From Wolbachia pipientis (lineage in GTDB: Bacteria; Pseudomonadota; Alphaproteobacteria; Rickettsiales; Anaplasmataceae), in assembly GCF_023661085.1 (NCBI RefSeq), contig NZ_JAHDJT010000012.1, positions 1-14,317 of the forward strand: 14,317 bases of DNA, read 5' to 3'. How positions within the stretch are numbered: the stretch's first letter is position 1; each line of letters starts with the position of its first letter. The position numbers were made by a program, and so were the translations under genes. Under the pieces are notes generated by a model. The model was not told the DNA's origin and made no database searches. It saw only the letters and a program-made list of their open reading frames with translations. Positions 7,554-14,317 of this stretch are shown one piece after another.

Positions 7554-7691
7554 ATGGCTTGGAGTTTTAAGGCGCTTTGTAGAGGAATTTGCAAAAAGAT
7601 GTACAAAAGATGCTATTTTAAGGCCATCTGCGTAGGTCATTTTCTTGATCAACACATCCGAGACTTAAAAGTTCAGATACAAAAGGATTGA
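7554..7691 (+). CDS. Doubtful 45-codon ORF
   Basis: An ATG-initiated frame encodes a short, very basic and cysteine-rich peptide (MAWSFKALCRGICKKMYKRC at the start). CTAGG lies just upstream. I recognise no family. It lies downstream of the promoter at 7387-7415, so that RNA could be its leader, but it may equally be chance or a remnant of a decayed gene. Its stop codon overlaps the -35 box of the next promoter. Confidence 0.15.
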   Translation: MAWSFKALCRGICKKMYKRCYFKAICVGHFLDQHIRDLKVQIQKD

Positions 7692-7716
7692 ATATCTGCA
7701 AAAAATAATGTATAAT
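7688..7716 (+). promoter_or_regulatory. Sigma-70-type promoter of the Rpn-family pseudogene
   Basis: TTGAAT (7688-7693) and TATAAT (7711-7716) are separated by 17 bases, 27 bases before the pseudogene's ATG at 7744. The promoter looks intact although the gene is broken. Confidence 0.6.
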
Positions 7717-7743
7717 TGTTAATACTTTTTAAGTGGATTTCTC

Positions 7744-8788
7744 ATGGTTTTGTCAAAGTTTCTGGATCCAAAAAACAACTATACCTTTAGGCGTATCTTT
7801 GGTACCGAGAAGAACAAAGACATTTTAATTCATTTTCTCAACGATATTTTAGGTCGTACTGGTGAAGCTAGATAGAGGATGTAATCTTTCTAAGTCCTAT
7901 TCAAGACCCAGAAATTGCTGCTAAAAAAGAGAGTATTGTTGACGTATTATGTAGAGACTCTACAGGTGTGCAATTTATTTGTGAAATGCAGGTCGCTAGA
8001 ACCACTGGTTTCGAAAAACGCGCACAGTACTATGCTGCTAAAGTTTATTCAAGCCAAGCTAACATAGATGCCCGATATCAAGACCTCAAAGGAGTTATCT
8101 TTATTGCCATCACTGATTTTGTTCTATTTCCTGATAAACCAGAGTACAAATCTGATCACGCTACTCTTGATAAGAAAACCTTCGAACATGATCTAAAGGA
8201 TTTTAGCTTTACTTTTATAGAACTACCGAAATTTCCAAAAACAAAAGAGGATCAATTAGAAAGTATAGTTGAAAAATGGTGCTATTTTTTTAAATATGCA
8301 AATGAAATTAGTGAAAAGGATCTGAGAAAAATAGTAGGAAGTGATGAGATTATCGGCAGAGCTTATGATGAGTTGAACCAATACAATTGGAGTGAAGAAG
8401 AGCGTTTTACGTATGATCAAGATAAGAAACGCGAAGATGATAATTTATCCTGCATCATGCAAAGTAGAATTGAAGGAAAAAAGGAAAGAGAGATTGAAAT
8501 AGCAAGAGCAATGCTCGCCGATGGTATGAACGCTGCTACCATTGTTAAGTTAACAGGATTATCTGCTGATGAAATAGAAAAACTACGGTTTACGTGCGAT
8601 CAAGATAAAAAACGTGAGGATGATCTGTCTTAACCAAAAATTTGATAAAGGTGTTGAAGTTGGTATTGAGAAAGGAAAAATCGAAGTGGCAAAAGACCTA
8701 CTTAAAACTGGTACATCTATCAATTTGATAGCCGAGTCCACTGGTCTTACTTAAATTGAAATTAAACAACTTCAAGAAGCAACGTCTT
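7744..8788 (+). pseudogene. Rpn-family recombination-promoting nuclease / PD-(D/E)XK transposase-like protein, broken
   Basis: The ATG at 7744 opens a typical start (SKFLDPKNNYTFRRIFGTEK, then NKDILIHFLNDILG) that stops at TAG 7873-7875. The reading continues one frame over from 7872 (IEDVIFLSPIQDPEIAAKK) to TAA 8631-8633, so about one base is missing near 7871. After 8633 the match resumes in a third frame (FDKGVEVGIEKGKIEVAKDL) and meets another stop, TAA 8752-8754. The nuclease core is in the middle frame: the Asp of SIVDVLCRDS and the E-x-Q of ICEMQVA fit the PD-(D/E)XK site. Rpn proteins are DNA endonucleases that promote RecA-independent recombination and are often multicopy in Wolbachia. 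The intact part (from 7968, 221 codons) could only be made from an internal start. The C-terminal end near 8788 is approximate. Confidence 0.85.
8406..8623 (+). repeat. Partial tandem duplication inside the Rpn C-terminus
   Basis: Bases 8406-8440 and 8589-8623 match at 30 of 35 positions, 183 bases (61 codons) apart. Both encode RFT-x-DQDKKREDD, and each is followed by a helical IE-x-A-(R/K)-x-(M/L)L ... TGL module. The second module is out of frame. Duplication or recombination between two Rpn paralogues would explain it. Confidence 0.7.
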
Positions 8789-8962
8789 CCACTCAAATAA
8801 GATTCACTGCCAGTAGTTTCCAGTATAGCTTAACCTACAAGGGTTGGTATTAACTGCTCTTAAACTGCAAATAACTTTAGCCTGAATATTAAGAAATCTA
8901 CCAAGCGAAAAAAAAGGCAAAAGAAACCCCGTTAGCTAGTTATTCACTATCTATCTTTTAAA

Positions 8963-9086
8963 TTGGCGTTTTTTATTGTCTTAAATGCTTTAACAAGCGC
9001 ATTTTAGCTTATACTAGGTAAAAACCTTGAAAGTTTATAAAGACATGAGGTGCACATAGTGCAAAAAATTAAACATAAGACGCCAA
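8963..9086. repeat. 124-bp MITE-like element with short terminal inverted repeats
   Basis: The element starts TTGGCGTTTT and ends AAGACGCCAA, whose reverse complement is TTGGCGTCTT (9 of 10 match). The interior has small dyads: AATGC/GCATT, AGGT/ACCT and TGCAC-ATA-GTGCA. It encodes nothing. No clear target duplication is seen at the ends. It lies between the Rpn pseudogene and repeat copy B; the 174 bases before it (8789-8962) hold nothing I can name apart from an AACC/GGTT mini-hairpin near 8834. Confidence 0.5.
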
Positions 9087-9100
9087 GTACATTGAGTTTT

Positions 9101-9188
9101 TTGTCATTTAATCTGCACAGACTGAAGATAAATAATAGCTTCAGTACTATAATAAGGGAACTGGCGAAGGTTGTCAAGTAGTTTTTTT
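9101..9188 (+). repeat. Dispersed repeat, copy B (diverged)
   Basis: It is the same family as copies A and C: TTGTCATTT, then CTGCACAG, ATAGCTTCA, AATAAGGG, GGCGAAGGTTGTCAA and TAGTTTTTTT in order. Compared with A it lacks about six bases and has several substitutions. It ends 30 bases from the 3' end of the reverse-strand tRNA-fMet. Confidence 0.8.
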
Positions 9189-9217
9189 CGTTTTTATTGA
9201 ATGACAACCGAATCAAG

Positions 9218-9291
<74 letters not shown>

Positions 9292-9308
9292 TCGTTGTTT
9301 ATTTATTT

Positions 9309-9314
9309 ATTATA
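9309..9314 (-). promoter_or_regulatory. Probable -10 box for tRNA-fMet
   Basis: TATAAT on the reverse strand is 17 bases before the tRNA 5' end. The sequence 17 bases further upstream (CTTTTA) is a poor -35 box. Confidence 0.4.
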
Positions 9315-9374
9315 TATACAATAATAGAAAATAAAAGAACAAAATCCTACTATTGCATACATTTTGTGTATTTA

Positions 9375-11475
9375 TTGACTTTTCTTGACATAATAGTTAG
9401 TTATATACGAAACAACCTACGCAGTGAGAAATATAACCTGATACTGTGGTTTCCTGTATGTCAGTGTGTAGGAATTTTTACCTATTTCTCTTTAAGCCCC
9501 GAGCCAAGCTGTGTTTTTACTACATCTATTTTTCTCTTGCTTTTACCTATACTAATTCTGGTTGCAATATTGTACAAAAGGTACGCAATATTATGTATCG
9601 CCTTGATTGCAGTGCTTGTAGGATTTACAGCCAGCAAGCTGAGAACAGCTTCAGTTGATACTCAAATTCTTGATGAAGAAAGGTATGCAAAAAGTATCGT
9701 TGCCACAGTGAAGGATATCAGCAATAAGGGCTCATATAGACAGTTTCTACTCTCTGTTGAAAACTCCTTTCTGTTATCCCAGTGCCCAGACACTTGGATC
9801 CAGAAAAAAATACACAGATTCCAGCATCATGCGCTGGCCACACTACTTTAGACAATATAAGAATATCAGTTAGAACTAAAGTGGAAATAGGCGTGGAAAT
9901 AGGCGATCAAATAAAATTGTCAGCAAAGCTTTTTCCGCCAAAGATCGCACCTTCAGAGTATGCATATGATTTTGCAAGAATAGCCTATTATCAGAAAATA
10001 AGCGCTACAGGCTTTGCAACGAGCAAAGTAGCTTTGCACAAAAAGGCTAAAGCAAGGAAATTTCAAGAATATATAGAATCTTTCCGTCAATATATTTATG
10101 AAAACCTGCAGCGAAATATCAAAAAAACACATGCGGACATAATCTCCGCATTACTGATCGGTAAAAAAGACGGAATAGACCAAAAAACTATGGTGCAATA
10201 CGAGACTCAGGCATAGCACATTTGTTTGCTATATCTGGTCTGCACTTATCATTCGTTGCTGGCCTGTTTTTTATAGTGTTGCGTAATTTATTTGCAATAT
10301 CTGAAACTTTAACTCTTAAGTATAACACCAAGAAAATATCTGCATTTTTCACCATTTTGCCAACCACATTTTATCTGCTGGTCACCGGTATGCAAATCTC
10401 TGCTCAGCGTGCGTATATTATGGTGATCTTGGTACTTGTTGCAATAATAATAGAGAGGAAATATCGGGGATTAATAGCAATTGCGTTTGCTGCTTCGATG
10501 ATACTTATAGTAGAACCAGAAGCGATTTTAAAGCCCGGCTTTCAGATGTCGTTTTCTGCCGTTTTGGCACTGGTTGCTAGTTATCAGATTAATGCCAACA
10601 AGCTGTTCAAAATAAAAATAATAAAATATTTTGTGTCGATAATGATCAGCTCAATAATAGCAAGCCTAGCAACTATTCCATACACAATATACAACTTTAA
10701 TTATCTTTCAATCAGCGGCATCATCACAAATTTAATCGCTATACCAATAGTTACATTGATTATTATTCCGCTTGGAATAATCCATGTTTTGTTGATTCCT
10801 TTAGGCATTGAGTGGATTATAGTGCCGCTCATAGTGCGCCCAATTGATGGTGTTTTGTATATAACAAATGCAATCGCTAGTTTTCAGTATTTGGTCATTC
10901 CCATTCGCATTTTTCCTGCCTCATCAGTTATCATAGCAACATTTGGGCTATTGTGGCTGTGCTTGTGGGAAAGAAATTGGCGTTTCTTTGGAATTTTCTT
11001 TATTGTGCTGGGCACTTTCTCTAGTATTACGTATAGAACTCCTGACATTCTAGTCAGTGTTGATAATGTTGCAGTAAAGGAGAGTGATAATTCGCCATAT
11101 TCTCTCACTAGAAAAAATAGGAACTTTATTGTCAGAACGTGGGCAAAGCAAAACGGGCAGAATCAAGTTTTGAATCATACTAAGTTCAATAATTCAAACA
11201 AAAGGCTAAAGTGTGGTGATTATAACTGCATATATAACAAAGGGAATAATAAATCAGTGCTGCTTGCTTATAAAGAAGAAGATGTTGTAGAAAGTTGTGA
11301 TAAAGTTGACCTAATAATTCAGTTAAGCAAATTCAACTATCCATCCTGTAACACTAAAACTATCAAATATGCCGATCTAAAAACGTATGGCACACATTCT
11401 GTTTGGTTAACAAACAGTGACATAAAGATTAGTAAAGTGCGCTCCAACAGGTCTTGGCATGCGACTTTAAGTTAA
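9375..11475 (+). pseudogene. comEC: ComEC/Rec2 competence DNA-uptake channel, frameshifted
   Basis: ComEC is the inner-membrane channel for single-stranded DNA in natural transformation. Three successive frames together give about 700 codons, the normal length. Frame one (to 9851) holds N-terminal membrane helices (LILWFPVCQC..., then FLLLLPILILVAILYKRYA). Frame two (about 9770-10216) holds the OB-like region (VEIGDQIKLSAKLFPPKIAP) and ALLIGKKDGID. Frame three (from 10198) restores IRDSGIAHLFAISGLHLSF, the ComEC signature, and continues through about eight helices to a C-terminal domain lacking metallo-beta-lactamase His motifs, as in other alphaproteobacteria. Each shift equals one missing base, near 9761-9775 and at 10196-10200. 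No ATG start is available past the tRNA; TTG 9375 is only an approximate beginning. If these shifts are real, the protein is not made whole. Confidence 0.85.
9770..9840 (+). repeat. Wolbachia-type palindromic repeat inserted within comEC
   Basis: The stretch carries CCCAGTGCCCAGACACTTGG, then GATCCAG, an A-run, and CCAGCATCATGCGCTGG. These form two imperfect hairpins (CCAGTG/CACTTGG and CCAGC/GCTGG). This resembles the short palindromic repeat I remember from many Wolbachia intergenic regions. Read in the frame of downstream comEC it is fully open (PRHLDPEKNTQIPASCAG), like in-frame palindromic elements of Rickettsia. The break in comEC lies at or just before its left edge. Confidence 0.65.
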
Positions 11476-11480
11476 AAAGC

Positions 11481-11509
11481 TTGCTTTCAAAGTGTTATTA
11501 ATATATAAT
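11481..11509 (+). promoter_or_regulatory. Promoter of the 576-residue gene
   Basis: TTGCTT (11481-11486) and TATAAT (11504-11509) are 17 bases apart, and AAGGA precedes the ATG at 11537. The -10 context ATATAATTAATTTAGTTAA closely matches that before the 311-residue gene. Confidence 0.55.
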
Positions 11510-11536
11510 TAATTTAGTTAAGATGTAAGGAAGCTT

Positions 11537-13267
11537 ATGAACCCAGGTACTACAGAAAATCCTTTTAACTTTAAGATAAATCACGATGTAGCTGTTACCG
11601 GATACCTTACTAGAATATGGCGTGCAACAAAGAAATACTCTGTAAATAATACCATACCCATAGTTGCTGTGAATACTTGGCTTCAATTTTCTCTAGCCTA
11701 TGTTGCTGCAGTTATAGTAACTAGTCATGATATGAGCTTCATTACAAATATTCTTAACTCAAAAGCAATGTCAGCTTATGCTCTTGCTTCTGTTATTCTT
11801 GGAACAATTTTATTAGCTTCTCTTGTTATAAAGCATGCACACAAGCAAGAAATAAAAGATGAAATATTAAAAAATGGCAAGAATACAATAGATAGAGAGA
11901 TTAGAGGCGGAGAAAGTGATGGAATAAATGAGATTGCTCAAAATGCATTGACAATAGAAATTATTCCAGACATGAGCTTTATAGGCAACAAAAAAGAAAA
12001 TTTTTCTATAGTTTTACCAATCTCTGGAAAACAGGGAAAAATATTGGAGAACAAAAGACAAGAGAATAGAAATAAAATTGTTTTGCTTACTGTGCCATAT
12101 GTGCTAAGTGGTCTAACTGTAGTTGGTGCATTGATAAAATTTGGCTTTGTCAATATTCAAAGCTGGAAACAATGGACTTTCATTGCAGCAGTAGGTGTTA
12201 TAGCTATTGTTGGTGCATGCATAACATTAAGCAAACTAAGAAATAATGAAGTAGATAACGCATGTAATACCGTTAAAAGATTCGATAATGAGGATATTCT
12301 ACTTCCATTTAGAAAAGGCAGTGTTGTATCAGTAATAGAAAATAAATTTGAAAGTAAGGAGAAGGACGATTTACAATCGCAAGCGTTGAAGCTGTTTGAG
12401 AGGTTTTTAACTGGTTTTAAAAATGATGTTTGTAGCATATTAAATGAACAATTAACTGAAGCTAATAAATTGCTTGAGAAAAAACTTCTAAACCCTTCAA
12501 GTAAGAAGATTCAAGAGACTCTCGATCATCTTAAAAAAATTAGAGAGGATATCAAAAAAGATTTAGATGAGTTGCATAAGGAAATTTCGAAAATTTTAAA
12601 TAATGGCAAAGGACTAACAGAAGATGTGAATTCACCAAGTCTTGCAGATCTGATAAAAGCAATCTACTCTAAGGCAGAAGCGTTCAATGTTAGATCGTAT
12701 ATAGGCTACTTTACAAAAAATAAAGAATCAAGCGACGGTAGTCAACGTGACAATGAATTCTTTGCAATGATAAAAAAATACAAAGATGAAGCAGAAAAGT
12801 TGCAAAATGAAGTCAAGGAATTGAAAAAACAGATGGAAGAACTAAAAAATAAACAAACTCAACCGAGTGAACCTGAAACTAGCAGCCTCACCTCTAATGG
12901 CCCACAACGAGATGAAGAAGAGGAGCTGGATGAAGAATTAGCACGGCTAGAAAAAGAAGAAAGGATGGAAGAGAAGCGAGAAAAAATAAAAAAACTTAAG
13001 AAAGCACGCCCTAAACAAAAAGAAATAAAGGAGTGGAAAAAAGAAATCAACGGCAAACCAAGTGAATTTTTATATTACGTATTAGAATCCATTAAGCTGG
13101 GAGAAAAGGCAACGTTGCGGAACCTTGACAACAAGATAATAATCCACTGGAAAGACGGTTCCCAGACAACTTGCCATATTGAAAAACAGGGCTATCTTCC
13201 TAGTACAAAAGTTGATTTCGTAGATAAAAATATTCAAGCAGCATTTGAAGCAGCGTGCGTGGGGTAG
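11537..13267 (+). CDS. Unrecognised 576-residue membrane and coiled-coil protein
   Basis: I do not recognise a family. Four hydrophobic helices are visible, in two pairs: near 40-63 and 80-99, then 181-203 and 212-231. A soluble stretch of about 80 residues separates the pairs. From about 260 onward the protein is soluble and highly charged: heptad-like helices at about 303-353 and 405-440 (KDEAEKLQNEVKELKKQMEE), a Ser/Pro/Glu linker at 441-457, then a Glu/Lys-rich helix at 458-505. The last 70 residues look like a small folded domain (FLYYVLESIKLGEKATLRNL, then IIIHWKDGSQTTCHIEK). The start is clear: AAGGA, then ATG, with a promoter upstream. rluD begins 33 bases after the stop. A membrane-anchored scaffold or host-interaction protein is a guess from its architecture. 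Confidence 0.8.
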   Translation: MNPGTTENPFNFKINHDVAVTGYLTRIWRATKKYSVNNTIPIVAVNTWLQFSLAYVAAVIVTSHDMSFITNILNSKAMSAYALASVILGTILLASLVIKHAHKQEIKDEILKNGKNTIDREIRGGESDGINEIAQNALTIEIIPDMSFIGNKKENFSIVLPISGKQGKILENKRQENRNKIVLLTVPYVLSGLTVVGALIKFGFVNIQSWKQWTFIAAVGVIAIVGACITLSKLRNNEVDNACNTVKRFDNEDILLPFRKGSVVSVIENKFESKEKDDLQSQALKLFERFLTGFKNDVCSILNEQLTEANKLLEKKLLNPSSKKIQETLDHLKKIREDIKKDLDELHKEISKILNNGKGLTEDVNSPSLADLIKAIYSKAEAFNVRSYIGYFTKNKESSDGSQRDNEFFAMIKKYKDEAEKLQNEVKELKKQMEELKNKQTQPSEPETSSLTSNGPQRDEEEELDEELARLEKEERMEEKREKIKKLKKARPKQKEIKEWKKEINGKPSEFLYYVLESIKLGEKATLRNLDNKIIIHWKDGSQTTCHIEKQGYLPSTKVDFVDKNIQAAFEAACVG

Positions 13268-13300
13268 TTACTATAGATATAACCTTAAATATCAATAGTG

Positions 13301-14236
13301 ATGAGAAGGTTAGACACCTACATAGCTGAAGAGTGCAATATATCACGCAGTAAAGCCCAGAGATTGATACAAAATGAACAGGTAACACTACTTGGCATGC
13401 CTATAACTAATAACGATCACATGGTAAAATCAGGTGAGGAGTATGTGGTGCATCTTACTTCTAATAACGAATCCACATCAATTGAGCCTAATCACGACAT
13501 AAAACTTGATATTATCTACGAAGATGAGGACATTATGGTTCTCAATAAACAAAGTGGATTAACAGTGCACCCAGGTGCCGGGACAAACAATGATACACTG
13601 TTGAACGCAGTTATTGCTCACCTTGGTAAAATTCCATATACCCACGTAAGACCAGGAATTGTTCATAGGCTCGATAAAGACACTAGTGGGCTGATAGTAA
13701 TTGCAAAAAATGAAGAAGCCCATAGTTTTTTGTCTGAATTACTGTCAAATCGCAAGATAAAACGGGAATATTTAGCAGTAGTTTGGGGAACATTACCTTC
13801 TAACCAGGGAACTATAAAAACTAATATTGCTCCAAAACGTGGCAATAAAGAAATGATGTGTGTAACGAAAACCACAGGAAAACTGGCAATTACCCATTAT
13901 TCGGTGCAGAAAGTTATAAGAAAAGCAAGCCTAGTTAAATGTGTTTTGGAAACGGGCAGAACACACCAAATCCGAGTACATATGAGTCACATGGGACATT
14001 CAATAGTTGGTGACCAAGTTTACGGAAAAAATAGCAGTAAAAGTGCAAAATACGCTAAAAGCTCCGATTTTATCTGTAGCTTCAATAGACAAGCATTACA
14101 TGCCTATAAGCTAGGATTATATCACCCAAAGAACAAGGAATATATGGACTTTTGCTCTGATTTACCACAAGATATGAGAACTTTAATTGATGAGTTTGAA
14201 GAACTAACAAATTATAGAAACAAAAAAACTACTTGA
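13301..14236 (+). CDS. rluD: RluA/RluD-family 23S rRNA pseudouridine synthase
   Basis: This family isomerises uridine to pseudouridine in rRNA; RluD acts on helix 69 of 23S rRNA. From ATG 13301 it has 311 residues, the expected length; a GTG one codon earlier (13298) is possible. An S4 RNA-binding domain occupies about 1-52 (MRRLDTYIAEECNISRSKAQ). The catalytic domain follows: IIYEDEDIMVLNKQSGLTVHPG near 71-92, and the active-site motif GIVHRLDKDTSGL at 119-131, with catalytic D125. ETGRTHQIRVHMSHMGHSIVGD is near 217-238. RluC and RluD are similar, so the exact target is inferred. No good Shine-Dalgarno sequence is visible, and the gene may be read from the upstream gene's promoter. The last few codons and the TGA stop lie in repeat copy C. 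Confidence 0.92.
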   Translation: MRRLDTYIAEECNISRSKAQRLIQNEQVTLLGMPITNNDHMVKSGEEYVVHLTSNNESTSIEPNHDIKLDIIYEDEDIMVLNKQSGLTVHPGAGTNNDTLLNAVIAHLGKIPYTHVRPGIVHRLDKDTSGLIVIAKNEEAHSFLSELLSNRKIKREYLAVVWGTLPSNQGTIKTNIAPKRGNKEMMCVTKTTGKLAITHYSVQKVIRKASLVKCVLETGRTHQIRVHMSHMGHSIVGDQVYGKNSSKSAKYAKSSDFICSFNRQALHAYKLGLYHPKNKEYMDFCSDLPQDMRTLIDEFEELTNYRNKKTT

Positions 14237-14313
14237 CAACTTTTGCCGTTACATTTACCATGGTAGTGAAGCTATTTGTTTAACTTCCCAATCTGTACAG
14301 GTTAAAATGACAA
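14221..14313 (-). repeat. Dispersed repeat, copy C (inverted relative to A)
   Basis: The reverse complement of this segment matches 1-93, identically over the last 51 bases (14263-14313) and with 8 mismatches in the rest. It overlaps the last five codons and stop of rluD. Only four bases follow it before the window ends. Confidence 0.85.
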
Positions 14314-14317
14314 GAGA

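Noticed and set aside
8789..9217. CRISPR array or complete insertion sequence in the repeat-rich gap
   Set aside because: There are no regularly spaced direct repeats and no transposase frame; only the MITE-like element and repeat copy B are supported.
12859..13056. Serine-rich reverse-strand frame opposite the 576-residue gene
   Set aside because: The serine run is the antisense of a GAA/GAG glutamate run in the real gene.

Overview
The window looks like a contig from Wolbachia or a very close relative (Rickettsiales, Anaplasmataceae). It is strongly AT-rich. The recognisable proteins (LepA, RluD, ComEC, YihY, SDR, malonyl-CoA decarboxylase, thiamine pyrophosphokinase) are of alphaproteobacterial type. 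Several non-coding stretches resemble dispersed repeats I associate with Wolbachia. An Rpn/PD-(D/E)XK family gene and comEC are both broken, as expected in a host-restricted, repeat-rich genome. The organism call is recognition from memory; no search was run.

Layout, left to right. Positions 1-93 are a repeat copy (A) whose inverted copy (C) closes the window at 14221-14313. Positions 178-1848 hold a forward pair: a YihY/BrkB-type membrane protein and a short-chain dehydrogenase. Positions 1914-5169 hold a reverse pair: a malonyl-CoA decarboxylase upstream of the elongation factor lepA. Positions 5295-6230 encode an unrecognised 311-residue protein with its own -10 box. Positions 6262-7195 hold a reverse pair with overlapping ends: a three-helix SemiSWEET/PQ-loop membrane protein and thiamine pyrophosphokinase.

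Positions 7196-9217 are a decay zone. A promoter (TTGATA-17-TATAAT) points into a roughly 105-nt stretch that can fold and ends in a hairpin, so it is a candidate small RNA or leader. It is followed by a doubtful 45-codon ORF, an Rpn-family nuclease pseudogene with two frameshifts and a late stop, a 124-bp element with inverted ends, and repeat copy B. A reverse-strand initiator tRNA-fMet lies at 9218-9291. From about 9375 to 11475 comEC is present in three frames, and a Wolbachia-type palindromic repeat sits inside it. Positions 11537-13267 encode an unrecognised 576-residue membrane and coiled-coil protein, followed closely by rluD, whose last codons lie inside repeat copy C.

Functionally, the conserved part is housekeeping: translation (LepA, RluD, tRNA-fMet), cofactor salvage (thiamine pyrophosphokinase) and acyl metabolism (malonyl-CoA decarboxylase, SDR). 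The less ordinary parts are the thiN/SemiSWEET pair, the candidate RNA near 7422-7530, the two lineage-specific proteins that share a promoter-like motif, and the layered repeats. I see no complete transposon, CRISPR array, prophage or obvious defence system.
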